In this document: positions 31,743 to 40,143 of the stretch, piece by piece | Numbering within the stretch: position 1 is the first letter of the stretch | Layout: the number at the start of each line of letters is the position of its first letter | Origin: JAFARZ01 sp035651595 | GTDB lineage: Bacteria > Actinomycetota > Actinomycetes > Streptosporangiales > Streptosporangiaceae | Assembly (NCBI GenBank): GCA_035651595.1 | Contig: DASRFJ010000300.1 | Span: 1 to 62,200 of the forward strand | Length of the DNA stretch: 62,200 nt | Reading direction: 5' to 3' | Translations under genes and position numbers: made by a program | Notes under the pieces: model-generated | What the model was told of the DNA's origin: nothing | The model's input: the letters and a program-made list of their open reading frames with translations, nothing else | Databases searched by the model: none

Positions 31743-32175
31743 GCGGCGCGGCTGCCTCGGTGCCGCGCAGCGGCTCATCGAGGAAATGACCGGCTTCGCC
31801 GCGCGGCGCCACGCGGGCGGCCGGGCGATCGCCGAGCACGGCCTGGTCGCGGGCATGCTCGCGGACAGCCTCACCGAGCTGTTCGCCGCCCGCGCGCTCA
31901 CCTACGAAACCGCGCGCGGCATCGACGCCCAGGTGGACACGAAGGTGAGTCACGCCCAGTGCTCGATGGCGAAGCTGTACTGCTCCGAAATGGCCGGCCG
32001 GGTCGCGGACCGCGCGGTCCAGGTGTTCGGCGGCCGCGGCTACATGCGCGAGAACGTCGCCGAACGCTTCTTCCGCGAACTGCGCGTCGAGCGCATCTGG
32101 GAAGGCACCAGCGAAATCCAGCGCATGATCATCGCCCGCCAGCTAGTCAAACGCGGCGCCCCCGCCCTCGCCTGA
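31743..32175 (+). pseudogene. C-terminal fragment of an acyl-CoA dehydrogenase
   Basis: In frame from ~31743: RGCLGAAQRLIEEMTGFAARR, then a helical segment, VSHAQCSMAKLYCSEMAGRVADRAVQVFGGRGYMREN, ERFFRELRVERIWEGTSEIQRMIIARQLVKRG. This is the last third of an acyl-CoA dehydrogenase with its FAD/substrate-binding GGRGY and the terminal EGTSEIQ motif. The first ~250 residues are absent, replaced by the reverse-oriented oxidoreductase remnant. An ATG at 31786 could start translation of a 129-residue product, but it lacks the catalytic base. Confidence 0.85.
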
Positions 32176-32205
32176 CCCCGGTCTAGCGCAGCGTTTCCGT
32201 GATCG

Positions 32206-32854
32206 AAAATCGTTGCGGACACTTACCCCGAGGTGGTCCCTGCTGGCTTATCCCCGGGGTGTCCCGGGCTCACCGGCTGCCCGGTGGGTCAGCGGCTGCT
32301 CGATGGGCCTCGATAGCGTGGTGGTTTTCCCCTTTGTGGTAGCGGGACCCTTGTTCACGAGGGTCGATCCTCCACGAAGGGGTAAACGTCCACGTTGTTG
32401 GCGGGACTGCCGTGCACTCCTGTCCCGGTAGCCGCATACTGCACTCCAGGCACAGGCTGCGCGTGTCGGCCAGACCCGGCGGTCGGCCGGGGCCATGCGC
32501 GCGCGATTCGCCAGCATGATCCGATCCGGGTAGCTGTTCGCCAGGCGTCACAGGCGTGTTTCGGTTGCTGGTTCGGGCGGAGCGCGCGTTTCTGCGGATC
32601 GTCCAGAGCGAGGCGTCGAGGGGCGGCCCTCAATACAGGGGGGTATGCGGTCTGGTTTGTCCTGCTATGTGGGCCTGCGTTCCGCCGGTTCGCGTAGCTT
32701 GTTTCATGATCACGAAGAGTTTTACGTGCTCTGGGTCGTAAAACCCTTCGTGATCATAAACTATATACCCCTAGAGGGTATAGAGATCGTTTCTTTATTC
32801 GAATACCCATCTCCACGCATCCCGAATCGGGGGAGATGACTGTCCGCGATAATC
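32206..32854. repeat. Composite hairpin repeat B (family alpha then family beta)
   Basis: Left end 32211-32232 (GTTGCGGACACTTACCCCGA) and right end 32821-32854 (its weaker inverted copy) bound ~645 bp. Inside: an alpha unit with hairpin 32316-32396 (CGTGG...CCCCTTTGTGG / CCACGAAGGGG...CCACG), a degraded second alpha end at 32505-32550, and a beta unit 32561-32805. The beta unit has a conserved CTGCGGATCGTCCAGAGCGA block, a 61-bp stem-loop 32701-32761 and a TATACCC-CTAGA-GGGTATA palindrome at 32764-32782. Non-coding. Confidence 0.85.
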
Positions 32855-32957
32855 CGGCGCGCCCGCGACGTGGCAGAAATAAGCTGATATATCCGGTATC
32901 TGGGCCGCGCGGCGGCGGGCGGCGGTGCGGGGGCGGTGGGCGCCCGGGCGGGGGCGG

Positions 32958-34094
32958 TCAGGTGTCGGGGGCTCGGGGGCGGAACGTGGCGGCCAGCAGG
33001 AGGGCCGCCGCGACGATCAGCGCGGGTTCTACGACGAAGGCGCGCGCGACGCCCCAGCGGTCGGCCAGCAGGCTGAGCACGAACGGCGCGCCCATCGCGG
33101 CGATGCCGACCAGGACCTGAGCCCGGGCCGCGGCCCGGCCGCTCTCGTCGGGCGCGGCGGCCATCGTCAGGCCGAGCGTGAGCGGGTAGAGGTTGGCGAC
33201 GCCCAGGCCGGTGACCGCCAGGCCCGCCAGTGCGACGGGGGAGCGGCCGGTCAGCCAGAACGTCATGAAGCCCGCCAGCGCCACGGCGAGCGAGCCGGCG
33301 GTGAGCGCGCGGGGAGTGCGCCAGGCGGCGGCGCCGCGGGTCAGTACGGCGCCGCTGAGCCGGCCCGCCAGCTCGCCGGCGTAGAAGAACGTGAGCATGC
33401 TCGCCGCTCGGGCCACCGGCAGCCCGGCCGAATGCAGCAGCTGAGCCGCGTAGAAAACCACGCAGAACTCGACCGCGACCGCGAGCGCGACCAGCGTCGC
33501 GCCCACCCAGTAGCCTGCCGGCAGGCGCGCCGTGCCCCGCTGCCGGCCGTCGGTACCGCCGGCCGGCAGCGGCAACCGTCCGAACAGCAGCCAGAGCAGC
33601 GTGAACCCGGCCAACGGCACCAGCAGCGCCGCCCGCCAGCTCGCCGCCGTGCCGGCCAGGCCGCCGAACAGCAGCGGCGCCGCGACCGCCATCATCACCG
33701 CCAGCGCGTTGGCCTCCACCAGCGCACGGTCCCGGTCAGCGCCGTACCGTTCGGACAGGATCGCGGCGGTGCCGACGAGCATGGTCGCGCCCGCCGTCCC
33801 CATCAGCAGCGCGGCGGTCAGCGTGAGCGCCAGCACGCGGGCGGCGATGAGCAGCCCGATGCCACCGCAGAACACCGCCGTGGCGGCCCACATCACGCGG
33901 CGCTGGCCCAGCGCACCCGCCAGCCGCCGGTACCCGAGTCCGGTGATCATCGCTCCGGCGGACCACAGCACGGAGTGCAGCGTGGTGACCGTGTACGACA
34001 GGTGCAGGCCGGTCTTGAGGAACGCCAGGATGGGCCCGAGCCCGTACAGGCAGTACGCGTAGCAGGCGATGACCGCATAGCACAGGACGGTCAT
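32958..34094 (-). CDS. MFS transporter
   Basis: 378 residues with about 11-12 hydrophobic segments, beginning MTVLCYAVIACYAYCLYGLGPILAFL. It contains LHSVLWSAGAMITGLGYRRLAGALGQRRVMWAATAVF (the A-motif-like GxxxxRxGxR loop), MGTAGATMLVGTAAILSERYGADRDRALVEANA, and FYAGELAGRLSGAVLTRG in the second half. The fold is a major-facilitator exporter; substrate unknown. ATG 34094; a longer in-frame reading upstream is antisense-like sequence of the next gene and is rejected. The gene lies 26 bp behind the glutathione peroxidase gene, so probably one operon. Confidence 0.8.
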   Translation of the reverse strand: MTVLCYAVIACYAYCLYGLGPILAFLKTGLHLSYTVTTLHSVLWSAGAMITGLGYRRLAGALGQRRVMWAATAVFCGGIGLLIAARVLALTLTAALLMGTAGATMLVGTAAILSERYGADRDRALVEANALAVMMAVAAPLLFGGLAGTAASWRAALLVPLAGFTLLWLLFGRLPLPAGGTDGRQRGTARLPAGYWVGATLVALAVAVEFCVVFYAAQLLHSAGLPVARAASMLTFFYAGELAGRLSGAVLTRGAAAWRTPRALTAGSLAVALAGFMTFWLTGRSPVALAGLAVTGLGVANLYPLTLGLTMAAAPDESGRAAARAQVLVGIAAMGAPFVLSLLADRWGVARAFVVEPALIVAAALLLAATFRPRAPDT

Positions 34095-34120
34095 CCGGTC
34101 CCGGGTGAACCCGGGTTCGG

Positions 34121-34609
34121 CTACGCGGAGAGCGCCTCCTCGATCGCCGCGAGGACCGCGGGGTCGTCCGGCTCGGTCCGCGGCCGGAACCTGGCCACCA
34201 CGGAGCCGTCGGGCGCGAGCACGAACTTCTCGAAGTTCCACTGGATGTCCCCCGCTTCCCCGTCCGCGTCGGGAAATGCGGTCAGCACGTCGTAGACGGG
34301 GTGCCGCCCGGGACCGTTCACCTCGATCTTCTCGAACATCGGGAACGTAACGCCGTAGGTCGCCGAGCAGAACTCGGCGATCTCGTCGGCGGTGCCGGGC
34401 TCTTGCGACCCGAACTGATTGCACGGGAAGCCGGCCACCGAGAAGCCGCGCGAGGCGAGCCGCTCGTGCAGCGCTTCGAGCGCGGTGTACTGCGGCGTCA
34501 GCCCGCACTTGGATGCGACGTTCACCACGAGCAGCGCGTTGCCGGCCAGCGAGCCGAGCGAGGAGTCCTTGCCGTCCAGCGTCTTTACCGGAATGTCGAA
34601 GAGGGCCAC
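34121..34609 (-). CDS. Glutathione-peroxidase-family thiol peroxidase
   Basis: 162 residues, the standard length. NVASKCGLTPQYTALEALHERLASRGFSVAGFPCNQFGSQEPG contains the peroxidatic Cys and the FPCNQFG motif; IQWNFEKFVLAPDGSVVARF carries the Trp and Asn of the tetrad. It has Cys rather than selenocysteine. Actinomycete members use thioredoxin or mycothiol-linked reductants, not glutathione. The Cys in FPCNQFG is the likely resolving Cys. ATG start at 34609, four bp from the Rieske gene's stop, so probably co-transcribed with it. Confidence 0.93.
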   Translation of the reverse strand: MALFDIPVKTLDGKDSSLGSLAGNALLVVNVASKCGLTPQYTALEALHERLASRGFSVAGFPCNQFGSQEPGTADEIAEFCSATYGVTFPMFEKIEVNGPGRHPVYDVLTAFPDADGEAGDIQWNFEKFVLAPDGSVVARFRPRTEPDDPAVLAAIEEALSA

Positions 34610-34613
34610 GCGC

Positions 34614-35753
34614 CTAGAGTACTTGTCCGCCCAGATATCCCCGCGCGATGGTGGTCACGAAGGAGTACACGGCGTCTTCGGCCGGCGAGAGCGGGCCGGG
34701 CGAGGCGAACGGCGAGGACAGCCCGCGCTGCACGGACTCGCAAGCCGTCCAGTCCTGCCGGTTGGTCAGGTCCCAGAACTCCACCGCGTATGCCGGGTCG
34801 AAATCCGGTTTCGCCACGGCCTCTGGCGCGAACGCCCAGCTGCATTCGATCCGGGTCCGGTTCGCCGCCAGCGGCACCATGCGATGCGTCATCACGTAGT
34901 CCGGATGGAGCGACCACAGGACGTTCGGGAAAATATTCACGTAAATGACGGTCCGCAGCCGGTCGCCGGACAACCCCCGCAGCGGCACCCCGAGGCTCTC
35001 CCCGGTCAGCGACATCGTGCGCATGCCGTCCCGCAGGTCCATCCAGCCGCCGATCCAGGCGCCGGTCGCCGTGTAGTTCTCGCCGCTCTTGGGCGGGCTG
35101 ACGCGGCAGAGTTCGGGGTGGATGGACGGGCAGTGGTAGCACTCGTGGTAGTTCTCGGTGAGGATCTTCCAGTTCGCGGCCGCGTCGTAGATGTGACGGC
35201 CGGCGATCGCCAGGCGCTCCGGTTCGTAGGGCGCGATGAGCTCGGCAAGCTCGGCCAGCCCCGCCGGCGGCGTGCCGGTGAAGATCAGCCCGTGCCACTC
35301 GGTCACCGGCAGTTCCACCAGGCCCCACTGGCTCTTGTCCAGGCCGCGGTATCCCGCCGCGCCGCGCAGGCCGCCGGCCAGGTCGTAGGTCCACGCGTGA
35401 TACGGGCAGATGATCGAGTTCTGGCTGGCCTGCCCGCCGCACGGGAGCAGTTCGTGACCGCGATGCCGGCACGTGTTCGCGAACGCGCGCAGCGCCCCAT
35501 CGTTGCCGCGCACCAGCAGCACGCTGCCGTCGCCGTAGGCCTCCGCCCGCTGGTCGCCGGGGTGCGGCAGCTCGGCGCCGAGCCCGAGGCACACCCAGTC
35601 GCCGAAGAAATGCCGCCGCTCCCACTCGAACACCGCCTCGTCGGTATAGGCGGCGCGCGGCAGCATCCGGCTTTCGCCGAACGGGCGCAGCGTTTGCGCC
35701 AGCTCGCCCGCGTCCAGCGGCGCAGGGTGCCCAGTGAACGTTTGACTGACCAT
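34614..35753 (-). CDS. Rieske non-haem iron oxygenase, catalytic subunit (quaternary-ammonium demethylase-like)
   Basis: 379 residues. The Rieske centre is CRHRGHELL and CPYHAWTYDLAGGL (CxH-x~17-CxxH). The mononuclear iron site is ENYHECYHCPSIHPEL, with a C-terminal Asp in AVEFWDLTNRQDW. The overall pattern is that of the GbcA/stachydrine-demethylase/carnitine-oxygenase branch, which oxidatively demethylates betaines and related amines using a separate reductase; that reductase is absent here. ATG 35753 lies inside a TTGACTG-N6-CAGTCAA palindrome, suggesting a leaderless message repressed by the BetI-like TetR at 10450-11259. Exact substrate unknown. Confidence 0.88.
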   Translation of the reverse strand: MVSQTFTGHPAPLDAGELAQTLRPFGESRMLPRAAYTDEAVFEWERRHFFGDWVCLGLGAELPHPGDQRAEAYGDGSVLLVRGNDGALRAFANTCRHRGHELLPCGGQASQNSIICPYHAWTYDLAGGLRGAAGYRGLDKSQWGLVELPVTEWHGLIFTGTPPAGLAELAELIAPYEPERLAIAGRHIYDAAANWKILTENYHECYHCPSIHPELCRVSPPKSGENYTATGAWIGGWMDLRDGMRTMSLTGESLGVPLRGLSGDRLRTVIYVNIFPNVLWSLHPDYVMTHRMVPLAANRTRIECSWAFAPEAVAKPDFDPAYAVEFWDLTNRQDWTACESVQRGLSSPFASPGPLSPAEDAVYSFVTTIARGYLGGQVL

Positions 35754-35761
35754 ACAGTCAA
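35742..35761. promoter_or_regulatory. TetR-type operator over the Rieske oxygenase start
   Basis: TTGACTG-ACCATA-CAGTCAA, a perfect 7-bp inverted repeat with 6-bp spacer that covers the start codon (35751-35753). Half-sites and spacing equal those of the operator at 11273-11288 in front of the BetI-like gene. Confidence 0.75.
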
Positions 35762-35860
35762 TCGTGCATCGCGCTCGCTCACCGTGTCAATTGCGCAATC
35801 GAGCCCACTAGAGCGTGTCAATCCGCGCCGCGCCGGGGCCGCCCGGCGCCACCCCGCCGG

Positions 35861-37336
35861 TTACGGCGCGGTGGCCGGGGTCACGCCTACGTCGACGGTT
35901 ACCCAGCCCTTGCTGCCACCCGGCCCGGCGGCCGCGATCCGGTAGTAGCCAGCGGCCGGGAAGCTGACGTAGAACGTCGCCTGGCCGCTGAGCAGGGTCT
36001 GCGATGCGGGGAACGAGGACGGAACCGGAACTCCGGGCGGCGGGGTCAGCGTGAGCGTGACCGGTCCGTTCGCCGACTTGTCCAGCGACAGCCCGCCCGT
36101 TTCCGCCTCGAGGTTGATGGTCAGCGAGCGCCCCGGGGCGGGCGCGCCGATGTCGGTGAGGATGCCGCCGGAGCCGTGGAACCCGATGGTGTCCCCGGGC
36201 GCCACCGGCACCGACGGCGCGGGCAGCGGGCGCTGCCGGAAGTCGAACGCGCCCATCAGGTCGTCCTGCCGGGCGTTCAGCGCGGTCAGCGGCGGCATGC
36301 CCCACAGCTTCTGCATGAACGAGAGGATGCCCACGTTCGTGGTCTGCCGGTGGTACACGCCGCGGCGCGAGTACGGGCTGATGATCACCATCGGGGTCCG
36401 GGTGCCGTAGCCGAGCGAGACCGGCGGCGGGACGTGATCCCAGAAGCCGCCGCCCTCGTCGTAGGTCAGGAAGATCGCGGTCGAGGCCCAGTACCTGCTG
36501 TGCGCGACGGCGTTGACGAGCTGCCCGACCCAGGTGTCGCCCTCGCCGATGTCCTCTGCGGCCTCGGTGCTGTACCCCACGCCAGGCCGGACGAACGAGA
36601 AGTCCGGCAGCCTGCCCGCCCCGAGGTCGGCGAAGAAATGGTCGCCGTCGGTCAAGTCGGCGGCGGAGCCGCTGGGGATGATCTGGTCCCAGATCGTGCC
36701 GTTCAGGGTCCACGCGGGCAGCGCGTAGTAGATCTTCCAGCTGCGGCCGTGCGTGGTCAGCTCGTCGAAGATCGAGTTCCAGGGCTTGGCCGGACCCGGC
36801 TCGAGGTTGTTGTAATACCAGCCGTGCGCGGTCCCGTTGAGCGCGGTCATCACGTTCGGCTGGGTCGGCGCGATCAGCGGCTGGAAGTTGTGGTCGGCAA
36901 GCTCGTACCTGGCCGCGAGGTACTGCTCGTCCGGGTCGAACGACGGGCCGAACTCGGTGATGGAGGCCATCGAGTCCTGCGGGAACACCGTGTAGTGGTC
37001 CATCAGGTAACTCTTGCCGGGCGCGTAATCCATGGCCATCTGCTCGCCGACACGGCTGTTGTTCAGCACTTTCATCACATCGCCCTCGTTCGGCCTCGCG
37101 TAGACCGGTGGCACGTCGGGCGCGGAATGGTAGTAGGCACCGGGGTTCGGCAGCGAGGTGCCCGGCGGGATGCCGTCGGCGCCCCTGAAGCTGCCGAAGA
37201 GGTTGTCGAACGTATGGTTCTCGATCATGACCTCGATGACGTGCTTGATCGGCGAACCCGGCGCCGCCGCCGAGGCGGTGGCGGGGGTCCCCGCAAGGGC
37301 CGCTGCCACGACGAGCCCGGCTGTCAGGATCTTCAT
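35861..37336 (-). CDS. Secreted phospholipase C/acid-phosphatase-family phosphoesterase
   Basis: 491 residues. KILTAGLVVAAALAGTPATASA is a Sec signal peptide. The catalytic start IKHVIEVMIENHTFDNLFGSFRGADGIP holds the metal-ligand Glu-Asn and nucleophilic Thr of the PLC/AcpA family. DHYTVFPQDSMASITEFGPSF, IFLTYDEGGGFWDHVPPP and MVIISPYSRRGVYHRQTTNVGILSFM supply the remaining ligands. The C-terminal ~110 residues form a beta-rich domain as in other actinomycete members. It should act on phospholipids or phosphomonoesters outside the cell. ATG 37336 is chosen for the signal; no clear ribosome-binding site. Phosphate control not visible. Confidence 0.88.
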   Translation of the reverse strand: MKILTAGLVVAAALAGTPATASAAAPGSPIKHVIEVMIENHTFDNLFGSFRGADGIPPGTSLPNPGAYYHSAPDVPPVYARPNEGDVMKVLNNSRVGEQMAMDYAPGKSYLMDHYTVFPQDSMASITEFGPSFDPDEQYLAARYELADHNFQPLIAPTQPNVMTALNGTAHGWYYNNLEPGPAKPWNSIFDELTTHGRSWKIYYALPAWTLNGTIWDQIIPSGSAADLTDGDHFFADLGAGRLPDFSFVRPGVGYSTEAAEDIGEGDTWVGQLVNAVAHSRYWASTAIFLTYDEGGGFWDHVPPPVSLGYGTRTPMVIISPYSRRGVYHRQTTNVGILSFMQKLWGMPPLTALNARQDDLMGAFDFRQRPLPAPSVPVAPGDTIGFHGSGGILTDIGAPAPGRSLTINLEAETGGLSLDKSANGPVTLTLTPPPGVPVPSSFPASQTLLSGQATFYVSFPAAGYYRIAAAGPGGSKGWVTVDVGVTPATAP

Positions 37337-37378
37337 ATGCGGCATTCAGCCATGGCCGGCGGCCGGCCCCGGTGAGGC

Positions 37379-37423
37379 GCGCCGTACGCGCCGTGCGCGC
37401 CGTACGCGCCGTGCGCGCCGCAC
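37379..37423. repeat. Five tandem 9-bp repeats
   Basis: GCGCCGTAC and GCGCCGTGC alternate from 37379, ending with GCGCCGCAC. They sit in the gap upstream of the phosphoesterase gene. No coding role seen. Confidence 0.8.
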
Positions 37424-37666
37424 GCAGCAGTCAGCCGAGGCCCCCGGGTCGCCCGCAAGCGCACCGGAGGCCCCCCGGCGCGCCTTTTTAGCACCACGGC
37501 CCCCCGGCGCGCTCTCGGCTTCTTTCATCGGGACCGGCAGACAGCTTGCGGCATTTCGCTGTCCGCCGTTCCCGACGCCCCGCCCCACGACCAAGAACAT
37601 AACCGCGCCGGCTTGAGCCGCTATGAAGTCCGCGTTAAGCGGCCGGGGACACGTCATGATGAACCA

Positions 37667-38182
37667 ATGACATGGACCGCACCCGAGATCACGCGCGATC
37701 GCGTTCCCCGGGACGCCGACGAGCGCACCCAGCTCGACGCCTGGCTGGAGTTCCACCGGCAGACGTTGCGGAGCAAGTGCGCGGGGCTGACCGCGGATCA
37801 GCTGGCGGAGCGTGCCGCCAGCCCATCGAACCTCTCGCTCATCGGCCTGATCAGGCACATGACCGAGGTTGAGCGCGGCTGGCTGAGAGGCCGCTACTTC
37901 GGCGAGCAGCTGGGCACCGAGTATTGCACCGACGAGAGCCCGGACGGCGACTTCACGGACGCGAGCGCGGCAACTGCGGAGCGTGACCTGGCAACCTACG
38001 AAGCCGAAATCGCGGCGGCACGCGCCGTTTACGCCGGCCGTCCGCTCGACGAGACGTATCAGCTGAGGCACGGCCGCGTGAACCTGCGCTGGATCTACCT
38101 GCACATGATCGAGGAGTACGCCCGGCACAACGGCCACGCCGATCTGCTCCGCGAGCACATCGACGGGGCAACGGGCGTGTGA
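37667..38182 (+). CDS. DinB/DUF664-family protein
   Basis: 171 residues, a four-helix bundle of the DinB-like superfamily. The three metal-His positions typical of the fold are visible in SLIGLIRHMTEVERGWLRG, and in HMIEEYARHNGHADLLREHIDG. The segment NLRWIYLHMIEEYARHNGHAD is the classic DUF664 ending. These proteins include mycothiol-dependent enzymes; a thiol-transferase role is inferred, not shown. ATG 37667 is preferred over upstream GTGs. It is followed, with slight overlap of possible starts, by the DUF2237 gene. Confidence 0.85.
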   Translation: MTWTAPEITRDRVPRDADERTQLDAWLEFHRQTLRSKCAGLTADQLAERAASPSNLSLIGLIRHMTEVERGWLRGRYFGEQLGTEYCTDESPDGDFTDASAATAERDLATYEAEIAAARAVYAGRPLDETYQLRHGRVNLRWIYLHMIEEYARHNGHADLLREHIDGATGV

Positions 38183-38226
38183 CCCAGTGCTTGCGCCGGT
38201 ACTGCCGCCAAACCGATACTTCTGGC

Positions 38227-38619
38227 ATGGGCGACCGTAACGTGCTTGGCGGGGAACTAGAGCCGTGTGGCATCGATCCGCTCACCGGCTTCTACCGGGA
38301 CGGGTGCTGCACGACAGGCCCGGAAGACCTCGGTAGCCACACGATCTGCGCCGTGGTCACCGCCGAATTCCTCGAACACCAGCGGAAGATCGGCAACGAC
38401 CTGTCCACGCCGATGCCGCAGTTCCGGTTCCCGGGGCTGGTGCCGGGGGACAGGTGGTGCGTGACGGCGATGAACTGGCTCCGTGCCCACCATGACGGCG
38501 CCGCCGCGCCGGTGGTCCTGGCCTCTACGCACGAGCGCGCGCTGGAGATCGTCCCGCTGGCCGTGCTCCGCCAGTACTCGGTCGACGTCCCCGCCGACGC
38601 CGCGGCCCTCGAAGAGTAG
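38227..38619 (+). CDS. DUF2237 family protein
   Basis: 130 residues: DRNVLGGELEPCGIDPLTGFYRDGCCTTGPEDLGSHTICAVVTAEFLEHQRKIGNDLSTPMPQFRFPGLVPGDRWCVTAMNWLRAH. NVLG-x-LE-C-x(2)-DP-TGFYRDGCC and DLSTP are the family signatures, and the clustered Cys (CC, C, C) suggest metal binding. Function is unknown in any organism I know of. ATG 38227 gives the conserved N-terminus. Lies 44 bp after the DinB gene and is probably transcribed with it. Confidence 0.88.
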   Translation: MGDRNVLGGELEPCGIDPLTGFYRDGCCTTGPEDLGSHTICAVVTAEFLEHQRKIGNDLSTPMPQFRFPGLVPGDRWCVTAMNWLRAHHDGAAAPVVLASTHERALEIVPLAVLRQYSVDVPADAAALEE

Positions 38620-38636
38620 CTCGCTCCAGGCATAAA

Positions 38637-38915
38637 TCAGGCGAAAGCGGACCGCGCGGCGAGCACGGACCGCATGATCGCCGTTTGCTGCGCGACGACG
38701 ACGCCGCAGTCGTCCCCGTACGAGCCGGCCACCGCAGCACCCGCCGCGACGGTCGCCTCGTCGCACAGCGTTGCCGGGTAGAGCAGGCGCGCGAGCTGGC
38801 GCCGGCGCCCGCTGGGCACGTCCGCCCTGGCCAGCGACGCCAGGGCCGCCCCGAAGTACCTGTCCCGGTACCCCGCTGCGGCCGACTGCCTCGCTGTACG
38901 TGAGTACCACTCCAT
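38637..38915 (-). pseudogene. Possible C-terminal remnant of an M1-family aminopeptidase
   Basis: 92 residues: YRDRYFGAALASLARADVPSGRRRQLARLLYPATLCDEATVAAGAAV...RSVLAARSAFA. The order RYF, a helical stretch, LA-x-LYPATL-x-DEATVAA and the terminal RxVLAAR resembles the ERAP1-like C-terminal end of actinobacterial aminopeptidase N. The metallopeptidase domain (HExxH) and everything else are missing. An ATG is present, so a small protein is possible. Convergent with DUF2237, 17 bp apart. Confidence 0.4.
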
Positions 38916-39049
38916 GGATCCTAACGAAAGTGGCTAACCGTCCCGTCAGCCACCTTCGTCAGCACGGCCGGCCGAGCGTCTGGTCGGCACCGCGCTGCTG
39001 ACAGCAGCGCCGGACGGCTCGGCGCGGTGAGCTCTGGCATCCTGAGGCA

Positions 39050-39814
39050 ATGGTCACCTCAGTCGCAGTGCTGTCCGACATCCACGGGGTCATGCCCGCG
39101 CTCGACGCCGTGCTGGCCGAGCCGGATCTCCAGCGCGCCGACCGGATCGTGCTGACCGGGGACATCGCCGCCGGGCCGCAGCCGACCGAAGTGCTGGACC
39201 GGCTCCTCGGCCTGGGCGACCGGGTGGTCTGGGTCCGCGGCAACGCGGACCGGGAGCTGGTGCAGCTGGCCCGCGGGGAGGTCGACGACGTCGGCGACCC
39301 GATCGCGCCGTGGGCCGCGCGGCAGCTCAGCGCCGATCACGTCGACTGGCTGGCCGGCCTGCCGCACCCGGTGACGCTGACCGTGGACGGCTTCGGCGAG
39401 GTGCTGTTCTGCCACGCCACGCCCCGCGACGACGAGGAAGTCGTCGTGGTCGACACCCGCCTGGAGCGCTGGGCCGAGGTGCTCGGCGACCTGGCGCCCG
39501 AGGTCATGACCGTCGTCTGCGGGCACACCCACATGCCGTTCACCCGGCTGGCGAACACCCGCCAGATCATCAACCCCGGCAGCATCGGCATGCCCTACGG
39601 CCGCCAGGGCGCGCACTGGGCGATCCTGTCCGGCGGCACGGTCGAGATGCGCCGCACCCCCTACGACCCCGTGGCCGCGTGCGCCCAGGTTAACGACAGT
39701 TCCGCGTACCCCGACGTCGCGGAGTGGACGGACTACTTCCTGCACGCCCGCGCCACCGACGCCGACGCCCTCGCGGCCTTCGCCCCCCGCGACGGCCGCA
39801 CCCTGCCGAGCTAG
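39050..39814 (+). CDS. Calcineurin-like metallophosphoesterase (YfcE/MJ0936 type)
   Basis: 254 residues. All metal motifs are intact: SVAVLSDIHGVMPAL (DxH), RIVLTGDIAAGPQP (GD), VWVRGNADREL (GNxD), LFCHATP, and VVCGHTHMPF (GHxH). INPGSIGMPYGRQGAHWAIL is the strand that closes the active site. Members hydrolyse phosphodiesters in vitro; physiological substrates are mostly unknown. ATG 39050. The gene stands alone. Downstream lies repeat C. Confidence 0.9.
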   Translation: MVTSVAVLSDIHGVMPALDAVLAEPDLQRADRIVLTGDIAAGPQPTEVLDRLLGLGDRVVWVRGNADRELVQLARGEVDDVGDPIAPWAARQLSADHVDWLAGLPHPVTLTVDGFGEVLFCHATPRDDEEVVVVDTRLERWAEVLGDLAPEVMTVVCGHTHMPFTRLANTRQIINPGSIGMPYGRQGAHWAILSGGTVEMRRTPYDPVAACAQVNDSSAYPDVAEWTDYFLHARATDADALAAFAPRDGRTLPS

Positions 39815-39847
39815 TTGTCTCGGTCGTTCCGGGCGCCGGAGGGCCGG

Positions 39848-40068
39848 GATAGGGGCGCACCGGCAGTCCCGTCAACAACGTGGACGATTTTCCCTTTGTG
39901 GTGGATCGACCCCCGGGGGCAGGGGTCCCGTTACCACGAAGGGGAAATCTGCCACGTTAACCGACGCCGAGCGAGCCCGCCGCTGACCCGCCGGGCGGCC
40001 AGCCGGCCGGGCAAGCCCCGGAACAAGCCAGCAGGATCCGATCCGGGGGGTAACTGTCCGCAATCGTT
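39848..40068. repeat. Hairpin repeat C (family alpha, inverted relative to copy B)
   Basis: The reverse complement of 39848-40066 aligns along its length with 32211-32430: same TTGCGGACA(G/C)TTACCCC end, same TGCTGGCTT-x-TCC block, same hairpin and the same GGCGGGACTGCCG exit (mostly substitutions, small indels). The hairpin is 39877-39958: AACGTGGACGATTTTCCCTT and its partner ending GCCACGTT. It fills the gap between two convergent genes. Confidence 0.85.
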
Positions 40069-40143
40069 TCGAGTCGCCTCCGAGGACCCGCGCAGGCGCC
40101 GGGTCGGAGAGCGGTCGCACGATCACCAGCCAAGACTGAGCGG

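Noticed and set aside
32556..32741. Small frame (FRLLVRAERAFLRIVQSEASRG) in repeat B, similar reading in repeat D
   Set aside because: Copies B and D differ by single-base and three-base gaps within it, so the reading is not conserved; the element is better treated as non-coding.
32925..34295. 456-codon plus frame over the MFS gene
   Set aside because: Charged repeat-like antisense of transmembrane helices.
37346..38158. 270-codon minus frame with RRARRVRRA repeats
   Set aside because: Antisense of the DinB gene plus the 9-bp tandem repeat; no domain.
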